DNA of 64,000 bases, taken from the NCBI GenBank assembly GCA_024123915.1, contig CP099650.1:2294001-2358000 (forward strand). Direction: 5' to 3'. The DNA comes from Oxalobacteraceae bacterium OTU3CAMAD1 (GTDB lineage Bacteria; Pseudomonadota; Gammaproteobacteria; Burkholderiales; Burkholderiaceae_D). Each line of letters starts with the position of its first letter. The stretch's first letter is position 1. The translations under genes and the position numbers were made by a program. The notes under the pieces are model-generated. The model worked only from the letters and a program-made list of their open reading frames with translations. It did not search any database and was not told the DNA's origin. This document shows, piece after piece, positions 49,258 to 59,688 of this stretch.

Positions 49258-50490
49258 TTGCGACCGATTAATAAATCGAACAAACTGGCGGAAGTCTGCT
49301 ACGAGATCCGCGGCCCGGTGCCGGAAAAAGCCCGGCAAATGGAAGAAGAAGGCCATAAGATCACGAAGTTGAATATCGGCAACCTCGCCGTGTTCGGTTT
49401 CGATCCGCCGGACGAGATCGTCCAGGATATGAAAATCAATCTGTCCAACGCGGCCGGTTACACCGATTCCAAGGGCATGTTCGCGCCGCGCAAGGCCGTC
49501 ATGCACTACACGCAGGGCAAGAACATCGCCGGCGTGTCGATCGACGACATTTACCTGGGCAACGGCGCGTCCGAACTGATCGTCATGTCGATGAACGCGC
49601 TGCTCAACACCGGCGACGAGGTGCTGGTGCCGGCGCCCGACTATCCGCTGTGGACCGCCGCCGTCAGCCTGTCCGGCGGCACGCCGGTGCACTACATCTG
49701 CGACGAGCAGCAGGATTGGTTCCCGGACATCGAGGACATCCGCCGCAAAATCAACTCCAACACGCGCGCTATTGTCGTCATCAACCCGAACAACCCGACC
49801 GGCGCGCTGTACCCGGTCGAGCTGCTGCAGCAGATCATCGAAGTGGCGCGCCAGCACCAGCTGATCATCTACGCCGACGAGATCTACGACAAGGTGCTGT
49901 ACGACGAGGCCGAGCACGTCTCCATCGCCTCGCTGGCGGACGACGTGCTGTTCGTCACCTTCAACGGCCTGTCGAAGAACTACCGCGCCTGCGGCTACCG
50001 CTCCGGCTGGATGGTGGTGTCGGGCGAAAAATCCCATGCGAAAGACTATATCGAGGGCCTCAACATGCTGGCCTCGATGCGCTTGTGCGCCAACGCACCG
50101 GGCCAGTTTGCGATCCAGACTGCGCTCGGCGGCTACCAGTCGATACAAGACCTGGTGGGACCGGGCGGGCGCCTGTTGAAGCAACGCGATCTGGCCTACA
50201 AGCTGCTGACCGATATTCCTGGCGTCACTTGTGTCAAGCCGAAAGCGGCGCTGTACATGTTCCCGCGCCTCGATCCGAAAATCTATCCGATTGCGGACGA
50301 CCAGCAGTTCGCCTACGAATTGCTGGCAGAAACGAAAGTGCTCATCGTCCAGGGCAGCGGCTTCAACTGGATCGCGCCGGATCACTTCCGCGTCGTGTTC
50401 CTGCCGAACTCGGACGATATGACGGAAGCCTTTGGCCGTATCGCCAAATTCATGGAAGGCTACCGCAAACGCCACGGCGCCAGCTTCTAG
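49258..50490 (+). CDS. alaA: Glutamate-pyruvate aminotransferase
   Basis: A 410-residue fold-type I PLP enzyme matching E. coli AlaA (YfbQ) throughout, which makes alanine from pyruvate and glutamate. Landmarks are NGASELIVMSMNALLNTGDE, INPNNPTGALYP near 178, YADEIYDKVLYD and the PLP Lys in NGLSKNYRACGYRSGW near 240. The C-terminal Arg is in DHFRVVFLPN. The start is TTG at 49258, preceded by CAGGA; the first in-frame ATG is 26 codons in and would delete conserved residues. Homoserine dehydrogenase follows 60 bases later, a common betaproteobacterial order. Confidence 0.94.
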   Translation: MRPINKSNKLAEVCYEIRGPVPEKARQMEEEGHKITKLNIGNLAVFGFDPPDEIVQDMKINLSNAAGYTDSKGMFAPRKAVMHYTQGKNIAGVSIDDIYLGNGASELIVMSMNALLNTGDEVLVPAPDYPLWTAAVSLSGGTPVHYICDEQQDWFPDIEDIRRKINSNTRAIVVINPNNPTGALYPVELLQQIIEVARQHQLIIYADEIYDKVLYDEAEHVSIASLADDVLFVTFNGLSKNYRACGYRSGWMVVSGEKSHAKDYIEGLNMLASMRLCANAPGQFAIQTALGGYQSIQDLVGPGGRLLKQRDLAYKLLTDIPGVTCVKPKAALYMFPRLDPKIYPIADDQQFAYELLAETKVLIVQGSGFNWIAPDHFRVVFLPNSDDMTEAFGRIAKFMEGYRKRHGASF

Positions 50491-50550
50491 CCCTCACGTC
50501 GCAGCCAGCCTCCACGCTCCACCGAACCGCAGATCAATAGAAACGAATAT

Positions 50551-51873
50551 ATGAAACCCATCAAAGTAGGCTTGTTAGGCGTCGGCAACGTCGGCTCCGG
50601 AACGTTCAACGTGTTGGAACGCAACCAGGAAGAAATCCGCCGCCGCGCCGGCCGCGGCATCGAAGTGGTGGCCGTCTCGGCCCGCAACCTCGAGCGCGCC
50701 AAGGAGCGCACCGGCGGCAAGGTCAAGGTCGTCGCCAACCCGTTCGACATCGTCAACGATCCGGAAATCGACATTGTCGTCGAGCTGATCGGCGGCTACG
50801 ACGAGGCCAAGGCGCTGGTGCTGCAAGCCATCGCCAACGGCAAGCACGTGGTCACCGCCAACAAGGCGCTGCTGGCCGTGCACGGCAACGAGATCTTCGC
50901 CGCCGCGCAGGAAAAGGGCGTCATGGTCGCGTTCGAAGCGGCCGTGGCCGGCGGCATCCCCATCATCAAGGCGCTGCGCGAAGGCCTGACGGCCAACCGC
51001 ATCGACTGGCTGGCCGGCATCATCAACGGCACCACCAACTTCATCCTGTCCGAGATGCGCGACAAGGGCCTGGACTTCGCCACCGTGCTCAAGCAAGCGC
51101 AGGAGCTGGGCTACGCCGAAGCCGACCCGACCTTCGACATCGAAGGCGTGGACGCGGCGCACAAGGCCACCATCATGTCGGCCATCGCCTTCGGTATTCC
51201 GGTGCAGTTCGACAAGGCGCACGTCGAGGGTATTTCGAAGCTGAACGCGATCGACATCCGCTACGCCGAGCAACTGGGCTACCGCATCAAGCTGCTGGGC
51301 ATCGCCAAGCGCGCCAAGGTCAACGGCGTCGAGGGCGTCGAGCTGCGCGTGCATCCGACCCTGATTCCGAGCAAGCGCCTGATCGCCAATGTCGAAGGCG
51401 CCATGAACGCCGTGCTGGTGCAGGGCGACGCCGTCGGCGCCACCTTGTACTACGGCAAAGGCGCCGGCGCCGAGCCGACCGCGTCGGCCGTGATCGCCGA
51501 CCTGGTCGACATCACCCGCCTGGCCACGGCCGATCCGGAACACCGCGTGCCGCACCTGGCGTTCCAGCCGAACGCGATGACCAACATCGAGATTTTGCCG
51601 ATGTCGGAAATCACCACCAGCTACTACCTGCGCATGAACGTCAGCGACCAGCCCGGCGTGCTGGCCGACCTGACCCGCATCCTGGCCGACGCGACGATCT
51701 CGATCGACGCCATGCTGCAAAAGGAACCGGCCGAGGGCGAAACCAAGACCGACATCATTTTCCTGACGCACCAGACGCAGGAAAAAAACGTCACGGCGGC
51801 CATCGCCAAGATGGAAGGCCTGTCGACGGTGTGCGGCAACGTGACGAAGATTCGCCTGGAAAACCTGAGCTGA
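50551..51873 (+). CDS. hom: Homoserine dehydrogenase
   Basis: A 440-residue monofunctional enzyme of the aspartate pathway, reducing aspartate semialdehyde to homoserine for threonine and methionine. The NAD(P) motif GLLGVGNVGSGTF lies at residues 8-20. The catalytic core has VVTANKALLA and GIINGTTNFILSEM with the catalytic Lys region EADPTFDIEGVDAAHK near 195. The C-terminal ACT domain (about 350-440, YYLRMNVSDQPGVLADLTRI) mediates threonine feedback. It follows alaA; the usual next gene thrC is not in the following sequence. Confidence 0.97.
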   Translation: MKPIKVGLLGVGNVGSGTFNVLERNQEEIRRRAGRGIEVVAVSARNLERAKERTGGKVKVVANPFDIVNDPEIDIVVELIGGYDEAKALVLQAIANGKHVVTANKALLAVHGNEIFAAAQEKGVMVAFEAAVAGGIPIIKALREGLTANRIDWLAGIINGTTNFILSEMRDKGLDFATVLKQAQELGYAEADPTFDIEGVDAAHKATIMSAIAFGIPVQFDKAHVEGISKLNAIDIRYAEQLGYRIKLLGIAKRAKVNGVEGVELRVHPTLIPSKRLIANVEGAMNAVLVQGDAVGATLYYGKGAGAEPTASAVIADLVDITRLATADPEHRVPHLAFQPNAMTNIEILPMSEITTSYYLRMNVSDQPGVLADLTRILADATISIDAMLQKEPAEGETKTDIIFLTHQTQEKNVTAAIAKMEGLSTVCGNVTKIRLENLS

Positions 51874-51938
51874 TCGGCGCGGAGGGGAGGGATGCCTGGA
51901 TAATCGACCAACGTTGATTATCTGGCAACTCTTCGGGC

Positions 51939-51977
51939 AAAAAAAAGTCCGGGTAGCGTCTACGCACGCTACCCGGA
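51939..51977 (-). terminator. Intrinsic terminator after the BON-domain gene
   Basis: On the reverse strand a 12-bp stem TCCGGGTAGCGT/ACGCTACCCGGA (51977-51966 with 51959-51948) is followed by C and about eight T. It also lies 75 bases after hom and may stop readthrough. Between it and the gene (52000-52098) are degenerate TTACTGCTTA-type repeats. Confidence 0.88.
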
Positions 51978-52098
51978 AAAGGGTCAGTTACTAGGGTGTG
52001 TTGCGGTACTACGGATACTCCTACTACAAGGTTTTTACTGCGGGAAACTCATTACTGCTGAATTACTGCTTAGTTGCTGCTTAGTGCTGCAATACTGC

Positions 52099-52431
52099 TT
52101 ACTTCGAAGCGACGGTCAGTTCGCTCTTTACTTCTTTAACGCCTGGGACGGCCGATGCCACCTGAATGGCCTTGGTGCCAACTTCAGTGCTTGGTACGGC
52201 GCCGCTCAGCACAACCACACCGTCGGTGGTGGTCACGCCAATTTGTTTTTGATCGGCCAGGGAAGCCTTGATCTTGCTGGTGATCGCATCGTCATTGGTG
52301 GCGGTGCCAGTCTTGGCGGCTCCAGCCATAGCACCTTCTTGCTGACCCGCTGCGAAGGCGGTACCAGTAGCTGCTGCAGCGGTGAGGGTAGCTGCAACCA
52401 TCAGGCGGGCGATCAGTTTGGTAGTCATCAT
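52099..52431 (-). CDS. Periplasmic BON-domain protein
   Basis: A 110-residue exported protein. The signal peptide ends near residue 27 (GTAFA). A low-complexity Gly/Ala region (28-45) precedes one BON domain (about 47-108: DAITSKIKASLADQKQIGVT ... VVVLSGAVPS ... ASAVPGVKEVKSELTV), as in OsmY-like proteins that bind phospholipid or protect against osmotic stress. The ATG at 52431 has AAGGAAG 7 bases upstream. Its terminator is at 51939-51977. Confidence 0.93.
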   Translation of the reverse strand: MMTTKLIARLMVAATLTAAAATGTAFAAGQQEGAMAGAAKTGTATNDDAITSKIKASLADQKQIGVTTTDGVVVLSGAVPSTEVGTKAIQVASAVPGVKEVKSELTVASK

Positions 52432-52638
52432 GATTTGCTTCCTTTACTCAAGTTTAGGTGAAACGTCTGTGACGTTATCCTATCCTTAGCAAACGGCGTG
52501 CCAGCTATTAAAAGCCGTTTAAAATCATGAGCTTACTGTGAAGTTACTTAAATTTAATTGTCAAATCGTGATGTTTCCGTCTATATTCCACGGAATTTGT
52601 CGTGAAATGGCGACAAGCTATTGCCGCCATTTCGTAAG

Positions 52639-54083
<1,445 letters not shown>

Positions 54084-54087
<4 letters not shown>

Positions 54088-54692
54088 TTGATGATCCCCT
54101 GCGGTGGCGCGCTGGCCGCCGGCCGGACCGGCAAGGTGCGCTCGATGTTTTTCAAGCCCTCCACCATGTCGTTGAGCTGGTCGATGCGGCGCTGGCTGTC
54201 CTTTTGCTGCGCCGACAGCCGGTCGACGTGCTCGGCCAGCCGGCGCGCCTCGGCGCAATTGCTCGACAGCACCAACGCCAGCGATTTGAAGGCGGCCGCC
54301 TCTTTGTCGTTGGAGTTGCCGACGCCGTCGAACAGCGTCTGCGCGCGGGCCAGGTCGCCGCCGCCGCGCGTGAGCATCAACACCATCCCCATCTGCATGG
54401 ACAGGCGCGGGCTGCGCGGCTGCTGGGTCAGGCCGCTGAGTTCCTTGAGCAGCTCGCCCTGGCTCATTCGCCGCAACGACTGATGATAGCTCAGCAGCGG
54501 TCCGACCTCGTCGAGCGGCGGCGGCGGCGGCGCCAGTTCCACCACCAGCGGTGGCGGGGGCGGCTCCGGCGGCGGCGCCGGCTTGGGCTGGACCTGGGTG
54601 CAGGCGGCCAGCACCAGGCATAGCAGCGCGCACAGCAGGTGCGCCGGGGCGCGGGATAGTGCGGATTTTGCGTAAGGCATCATATTAAGCAT
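54084..54692 (-). CDS. qseG: QseG/GlrX-like lipoprotein
   Basis: A 202-residue lipoprotein. The signal peptide LLCALLCLVLAAC carries a lipobox with Cys near residue 32, followed by a Pro-rich spacer (PAPPPEPPPPP) and a helical domain with EAAAFKSLALVLSSNCAEAR and a coiled-coil-like DRLSAQQKDSQRRIDQLNDM. It resembles QseG, the outer-membrane lipoprotein that activates the GlrK/QseE kinase in E. coli, and lies between kinase and regulator genes. The start is the ATG at 54692, 7 bases after the kinase stop; ATGs at 54683 and 54680 are alternatives. No clear ribosome-binding site precedes it. Confidence 0.85.
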
Positions 54693-54699
54693 CGGGACT

Positions 54700-56118
54700 T
54701 CAATAAGGTAATTCAATTCGGAAACGGGCGCCCTGGTCGGAGGGCAGCAATTGCAACACGCCATGGTGCGCGGCGATGTATTCCTGCACGATCGACAGGC
54801 CGATGCCGTTGCCGCGGCGCGCGCCGGGCGGCTGGCGCTGGCCCTGGTAAAACGGTTCGAAGATGCGCGCCGTGTCGTTCGGCGCCACGCCCGGCCCCTG
54901 GTCGGCGCAGTCGATCAGCAACCGGTCGTTGCGTTCCTCCAGCTTGAAACTAATCACGCCGCCCTGGGGGCTGAAACGCACGGCGTTCGACAGCAGGTTG
55001 CCGATCGCCACCGCCATCTTGTCGGCGTCGACGGTGATCGGCCGCGCCTTGCCCTCGGTGTTGACGGTCAGCTTGGCCGCCTGCCATTGCAGGCGCTGGC
55101 TGTCGATGGCTTGCGCGAGCAGGGCCGACATGTCGGTCGCTTCCAGGTGCAGGTGGTGGGCGTCGAAGGTGGCCTCGTTGTAGCGCAGCAGCGCTTCGAT
55201 CTGCGATTGCAGCGCCGCCGTGTTTTGATTCAGTATACCGGCGATTTCGCGCTGGTTGGGCGATAACGCGCCGGCCACGCCATCTTCCAGCAGGGCAACA
55301 CCCTCGCGCAGCGCCGCCAGCGGGGTCTTCAGCTCGTGCGAGATGTGGCGCAGGAAACGGGACTTGTCCTCCTCCAGGCTCGACAGGCGCTGGCGCAGCC
55401 AGTTCAATTGCTGGCCGACGCGCTGCAGGTCGGCCGGGCCGCGCACCTCGACCGCCTCGTCGAAGCGGTTCGCGCCGAGCCGGTCGATCGCCGATTCGAT
55501 CTGCGCCAGCGGGCGCGACAGCCACAAGCCGAAGCCGCCGGCCAGCAGGGCCGCGACCACGATGGAGGCGATCACCTGCGCCTTGAGCACCGCGCGCCGC
55601 TTGTCGAGCTCGGTCAGCAGCGCGGTGTTGCGGCGTTCGACCTCCTGCTTGACCTCCTCGGCCAGCTGGGCGTTAATGCGCGGCAACAGTGCAACCACGG
55701 TCTCGAGCGCCTGCCGGCGGGCGCTGGTGCGCGCGCGGGTCGGCATTTGCAGGATGTCCCAGGCTTGCTCGCCGGCCTGGCGCCAGGTGTCGAAGGCGAT
55801 ATTGGGCGCGTGGGGCAGGCCGCGCTGGACGGCGTCGAGCGCGGCGCGGGCCTCGCGCCAGGCGTCGGCGTAGCGCATGCGAAAGGCGGGGTCGTCGAGC
55901 ACCAGGTATTGGCGGGCGCTGCGCGTCATCGCCACGCTGCGCTCGGCCAGTTGCTGGACGTTTTCGGTGAGCGCGAGCGCGTGGTGTCCGCTGTCGCGGT
56001 TGTGGGCGGCAAGGCGGTCCAGCGTCCACAGCGCATGCAGGGAGGCGGCACTTAGCAGCACAGCAATCAACAGGAAGACGCCCAGCAGCAACTGGCGAAA
56101 CGAGAGTTTCGAGAGCAT
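54700..56118 (-). CDS. glrK: Sensor histidine kinase, GlrK/QseE type
   Basis: A 472-residue kinase. It has two membrane helices (about 9-31 and 180-200) around a helical periplasmic domain, a HAMP-like segment (about 200-255), the phosphoacceptor HISHELKTPL near 259 and a HATPase domain (about 360-470) with DNA...NLLSNAVRF, GPGVAP and GNGIGLSIVQEY. The 3' neighbours are the lipoprotein and the sigma-54 regulator, the order of the E. coli glrK-qseG-glrR operon. The ATG at 56118 (MLSKLSFRQLLLG) starts a standard N-terminal membrane anchor. Confidence 0.93.
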   Translation of the reverse strand: MLSKLSFRQLLLGVFLLIAVLLSAASLHALWTLDRLAAHNRDSGHHALALTENVQQLAERSVAMTRSARQYLVLDDPAFRMRYADAWREARAALDAVQRGLPHAPNIAFDTWRQAGEQAWDILQMPTRARTSARRQALETVVALLPRINAQLAEEVKQEVERRNTALLTELDKRRAVLKAQVIASIVVAALLAGGFGLWLSRPLAQIESAIDRLGANRFDEAVEVRGPADLQRVGQQLNWLRQRLSSLEEDKSRFLRHISHELKTPLAALREGVALLEDGVAGALSPNQREIAGILNQNTAALQSQIEALLRYNEATFDAHHLHLEATDMSALLAQAIDSQRLQWQAAKLTVNTEGKARPITVDADKMAVAIGNLLSNAVRFSPQGGVISFKLEERNDRLLIDCADQGPGVAPNDTARIFEPFYQGQRQPPGARRGNGIGLSIVQEYIAAHHGVLQLLPSDQGARFRIELPY

Positions 56119-56232
56119 CGGTGGTCGGTAGAGGAGAAATGACTGAATGATAGGCGAAACCGCGCGCCGGGTGTGTTTAATTGGAAAGATTGTGGGGGCG
56201 GGCGCGGCGCGCCACCCCCGGCCGTTGAACGT

Positions 56233-56790
56233 TTATTGTGGCTTTGCAGGTCCCGTTTGATCGGCCAAGTCGCCTGGCGACATCTGGAAGACGGCGACAT
56301 CGGTCTCGTACCAGCGCTCGACGCCCTTGAAGCGCATGCCGATGCGCCGCATGACCGCCGACGAGGCCAGGTTTTCCTGGTGGCACACCGCTAGCAATTG
56401 GCCGGCCCGCAGGCGCTCGAACGCAAAGCGCGCCATGGCCAGCGCCGCCTCGCTGGCGTAGCCCTTGCCCTGCCGGTCGGGGCGCAGGCGCCAGCCCAGT
56501 TCCAGCGGATTGCGCGGGTCGCGTTCCATATGCTGCACGGCGCCTGTGCCGACGATCTCGCCGCTGTCGTGCTCGATGAAGACCCACCAAGCGTATCCCA
56601 GCGCGGCCCAATTGGCTTTGTGGCGGGCGATGAAGGCGGCGGTATCTTCCGGCGTTTCCGGCCGTCCGGTGATGTAGCGCATCACTTCGGCATCGCCGTT
56701 AATCGCGCGCAGGCCGTCGAAGTGGTGGTCGTCCACCGGCTCGAGCCGCAGGCGCGCGGTGGCGAGGATATTCGACTGCACCGGCGTCAT
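56233..56790 (-). CDS. GNAT family N-acetyltransferase (RimJ/RimL-like)
   Basis: A 185-residue protein of the ribosomal-protein-acetyltransferase-like GNAT group (PF13302). The start is LATARLRLEPVDDHHFDGLR and the acetyl-CoA site is LGWRLRPDRQGKGYASEAAL near residue 108, followed by NLASSAVMRRIGMRFKGVER. The ATG at 56790 overlaps the stop of the RraB-like gene (ATGA), so the two are coupled. The substrate is unknown. Confidence 0.92.
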   Translation of the reverse strand: MTPVQSNILATARLRLEPVDDHHFDGLRAINGDAEVMRYITGRPETPEDTAAFIARHKANWAALGYAWWVFIEHDSGEIVGTGAVQHMERDPRNPLELGWRLRPDRQGKGYASEAALAMARFAFERLRAGQLLAVCHQENLASSAVMRRIGMRFKGVERWYETDVAVFQMSPGDLADQTGPAKPQ

Positions 56791-57128
56791 GCTGCCGGCC
56801 CGACGTCCATGCCGTCGTAGGATTCGAGACCGTGCTCTTCGGCGAACTGATAGAACTGCTGGTTGCGGGCGTGCAAGGTGTCGACCGTGTGCTTCTCGAC
56901 CTTCTCGATGTGCAGCCACCACAGCGCCGGCGCGTCGCCGTCGGGTTTGGAGTCGTAGACGCCGACGATCTGATAGCCCTTGGCCTTCAGCGGCGCTTGC
57001 ACCGCTTCGAGCTTGGTCTTGTCCGGGTCGGCAAAAAAGTAGCCCCACAACAGCGGCTTGTTGCTGTCCCACGGGGCGTTCTGTTTCATGTCGGCGAATA
57101 GCTCGACCATTTCTTCTTTGGTGATCAT
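56787..57128 (-). CDS. RraB-like ribonuclease E inhibitor-domain protein
   Basis: A 113-residue acidic protein similar to the RraB/DUF695-type fold (PF06877). The core is WGYFFADPDKTKLEAVQAPL, KAKGYQIVGVYDSK and WWLHIEKVEKHTVDTLHARN. E. coli RraB binds RNase E and alters its specificity; whether this short protein does is not known. The ATG at 57128 has AGGGAGA 5 bases upstream. It is the first gene of a two-gene unit with the acetyltransferase. Confidence 0.88.
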   Translation of the reverse strand: MITKEEMVELFADMKQNAPWDSNKPLLWGYFFADPDKTKLEAVQAPLKAKGYQIVGVYDSKPDGDAPALWWLHIEKVEKHTVDTLHARNQQFYQFAEEHGLESYDGMDVGPAA

Positions 57129-57168
57129 GTGTATCTCCCTAACGGCAAGGTAACCCTGGCTATAACCT

Positions 57169-57262
57169 GGGGTCAGGTCCGACATTCGGACATTTTGAAA
57201 CTTTTTGAAGGCTGAAAAGTTCCCCAATTTTAGCCAAATGTCCGAATGTCGGACCTGACCCC
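57169..57262. repeat. Long inverted repeat with 27-bp perfect arms
   Basis: The left arm, GGGGTCAGGTCCGACATTCG continuing to 57195, and the right arm, 57236-57262, are exact inverses. The 40-base loop contains a second hairpin (AACTTTTTGAAGG/CTGAAAAGTT). It lies between a divergent-free pair of same-strand genes: after the TctE-like kinase start region and 41 bases upstream of the RraB-like start. The form suggests a miniature mobile element or REP relative. Confidence 0.9.
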
Positions 57263-57268
57263 GGTATT

Positions 57269-58741
57269 TTAACGGAACGTGACTGTTACTTTGAGGCCTG
57301 GTCCGCCGGCCGCCTCGTCGAGCGCGATGGCGGCGCCGTGCAGGCTGGCGATGTCGCGCACGATGGCCAGGCCGAGGCCGGCGCCGCCTGGGTTGCGCTC
57401 CAATGTGGCGGCGGCGCGGTAGAAGGGCGCGAACACGCGCTCGCGCTCCGCCGCCGCGATGCCCGGGCCGCTGTCCTCGACCTCCAGCGCCACGCCATCT
57501 TCGCCCTCGGTCACGCGCAGCACCACCTGGCCGCCGGCCGGCGTGTAGCGCAGCGCGTTGTCGACCAGGTTGGCGATCATCTCGTGCAGCAGCAAGGCCT
57601 GGCCGCGGACGACGCAGTCGCGCTCCGCCTCCAGCGACAGGTCGATGTTCTTGGCCACCGCCGCCATCGCCATCTCCAGCCCGACCTGGCGCGCGCTGTC
57701 GCGCAGCGAGACCGGCTCCGCCTGCGCCGCCGCGCCGTCGGCGTCGCCGCCATGCTCGATGCGCGCCAACGTCAGCAGACGGTTGGCCAGGTTGACGGTG
57801 GAGTCGGTGGTGGCGGCGATGCTGTGGACGATGTGGCGCAGCGCCGCCTTGGTCTCCTCGGGCGGCACGCCGGGCCGGTCGCATTCGCGCAGCGCCAGTT
57901 CGGCCTGCGTCTTGAGCACCGTCAGCGGCGTGCGCAGTTGGTGCGAGGCGTCGGCGATGAAGCGGCGCTGGCTGCTGATCAACAGCTGCAGGCGCGAGCG
58001 CGAACTGTTCATCGCCGCCACCAGCGGGCGCACCTCCTTGTGCACCAGCGCCGGATCGACGTCGGACGAGTCGTTCAAGCTGCGCGTTTCGACCGCGATC
58101 TTCAACCGCATCAGCGGCTGCAGCACCAGCCGCACCGCGAACCACACCAGCAGCGCGAGCGCCAGCAGCAGCAAGGCTTGCCAGGTCAGGGTGTCGAACA
58201 GGATCTGGTTCGACAGGCCGCGCCGCGCCTCCAGCGTTTCGCCGACCTGGATCAGCGCGATGCCGCGCATCGAGTCGTCGTACACCGGCTGCAGCAGCGC
58301 GGCGATGCGCACCGGCTGGCCGTTGTAGTTGGCGTGATAGAAGCGCACCAGCGCCGGATAGGCCTCCGAGCGCGGCACGTTGGCCGGCACCGCCGGCAGG
58401 TCGCCGTAGCCGGACACCGTCTCGCCGTTGATGCCGGTGACCTTGTAGTAGATGCGTCCCAAGGTGTCGGTCTCGAAGCTGTCCAGCGCCACGTAGGGCA
58501 CGTCGGCCACCACCTTGCCGGCGACGATGGAGACGCGTTCGGCCAGCGCGCGCGTGGACGCCAGCAGCGATCTGTCGTAGGCGACATCGGCCGCGTCCAG
58601 CGCGTTGTGGTAGACCGAGACGGTGTTGAGCGTGACCAGTGCCAGCAAGGGCCCCAGCAACCAGCGCAGCAACTGGCCGCGCAGGCTGCCCAGGGTGGCG
58701 CCGGGGCCGAATCGTTTGGCGAGCCTGGTCAATAGCGGCAT
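57269..58741 (-). CDS. tctE: Sensor histidine kinase, TctE type
   Basis: A 490-residue kinase with two membrane helices (about 23-42 and 185-206) around a periplasmic domain of the 2CSK_N type (about 45-180) found in TctE. The phosphoacceptor is DASHQLRTPLTVLK near 265, and the HATPase has NLVDNALRY and DSGPGIA...GGAGLGLAIVRD near 400-475. The start ATG is at 58741, 18 bases after the response-regulator gene. Relatives sense tricarboxylates and control their uptake; the divergent porin and binding protein fit this. Confidence 0.9.
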   Translation of the reverse strand: MPLLTRLAKRFGPGATLGSLRGQLLRWLLGPLLALVTLNTVSVYHNALDAADVAYDRSLLASTRALAERVSIVAGKVVADVPYVALDSFETDTLGRIYYKVTGINGETVSGYGDLPAVPANVPRSEAYPALVRFYHANYNGQPVRIAALLQPVYDDSMRGIALIQVGETLEARRGLSNQILFDTLTWQALLLLALALLVWFAVRLVLQPLMRLKIAVETRSLNDSSDVDPALVHKEVRPLVAAMNSSRSRLQLLISSQRRFIADASHQLRTPLTVLKTQAELALRECDRPGVPPEETKAALRHIVHSIAATTDSTVNLANRLLTLARIEHGGDADGAAAQAEPVSLRDSARQVGLEMAMAAVAKNIDLSLEAERDCVVRGQALLLHEMIANLVDNALRYTPAGGQVVLRVTEGEDGVALEVEDSGPGIAAAERERVFAPFYRAAATLERNPGGAGLGLAIVRDIASLHGAAIALDEAAGGPGLKVTVTFR

Positions 58742-58759
58742 CGGTGCGGGCTCCGCGCG

Positions 58760-59461
58760 TTAGTCGGCGGCCAGCGCCGGACGCGGTTGCAGCAGGTAGC
58801 CGATGCCGCGCAAGGTGGTGATGATGGCGGCGTCCGGCGCGGCGATGTCGAGCTTCTTGCGCACCCGGTGGATATACAGTTCGATGGCGTCGATGTTGGC
58901 GTCGTCGGCCAGCGCGAACACTTCGTCGAACAGCTTTTCCTTCGAGACGGCGCGGCCGGCGCGCGTGATCAGGGTTTCGAGCACCGCGTGCTCGCGCGGC
59001 GTCAGCGCCAGCGCGTTGCCGGCGTAGGTGAACATGCGCGTGACGGTGTCGAAACTGAGCGCGCCGCAGTGGTGCACCAGCGCCTCGTTGCCGACGCTGC
59101 GGCGCAGCAGCGCCTTGACGCGCGCCTCCAGCTCCGCCAGTTCGAACGGCTTGGCGAGGTAGTCGTCGGCGCCCAGGTTCAGGCCCTGCACGCGTTCATC
59201 GAGGCCGCCGCGCGCGGTGAGGATCAGCACCGGCGTCTGGCTGCGCGGCGCGGCGCGCGCGCGCAGGCGCTTGAGCACCTCCAGGCCGTCCATGCGCGGC
59301 AAGGTCAGGTCCAGTATCAGCAGCGCGTAATCCTGCGTGTGCAGCAGGGCGTCGGCGTCGGCGCCGTTGTCCGCGCATTCGACGGTGAGATGCGCGTCGC
59401 GCAGCGCTTTGGCCAGCCAGTGCGACAGCTCGGTGTGGTCTTCAACTAACAGTATGCGCAT
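58760..59461 (-). CDS. tctD: Response regulator, TctD/OmpR type
   Basis: A 233-residue regulator. The receiver domain has LLVEDHTELS, phosphoryl Asp in LLILDLTLPRMDG near 51, and YLAKPFELAELEARVKALLR. The C-terminal winged helix (about 130-225) has ALTPREHAVLETLI and the recognition helix IDAIELYIHRVRKKL. OmpR-family regulators bind direct repeats with about 11-bp spacing. Exactly such repeats (TGAAAGG) lie at 59588-59616 and 60814-60830. It is the first gene of a two-gene operon with the kinase. Confidence 0.93.
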   Translation of the reverse strand: MRILLVEDHTELSHWLAKALRDAHLTVECADNGADADALLHTQDYALLILDLTLPRMDGLEVLKRLRARAAPRSQTPVLILTARGGLDERVQGLNLGADDYLAKPFELAELEARVKALLRRSVGNEALVHHCGALSFDTVTRMFTYAGNALALTPREHAVLETLITRAGRAVSKEKLFDEVFALADDANIDAIELYIHRVRKKLDIAAPDAAIITTLRGIGYLLQPRPALAAD

Positions 59462-59587
59462 AAATTCTTGCCATGGCGGAAAAATAAGTTCAGTGTAAGG
59501 CCAGAATCATCGTCGCCCGCGCCCTAAAAGGGAAGGCCTATCGGCTTTGTGGTGCGAGGACGACAGGAAATACCCTTCCTGGGGCAG

Positions 59588-59632
59588 TGAAAGGTAAGTG
59601 AAAGGTATTTGAAAGGAAGCGACTTCTATAGT
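59588..59632 (+). promoter_or_regulatory. Porin promoter with three 11-bp-phased TGAAAGG repeats
   Basis: TGAAAGG occurs at 59588-59594, 59599-59605 and 59610-59616, each exactly 11 bases apart. A TATAGT -10 follows at 59627-59632, 10 bases after the last repeat, so the repeats take the place of a -35 element. This is the layout of a class II promoter for an OmpR/PhoB-family activator, presumably the divergent TctD-type regulator. Confidence 0.8.
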
Positions 59633-59688
59633 GGCACTCTGATAGCAAATATCAGGCATCACAAATAACTATATCCTCTGGAGACACA

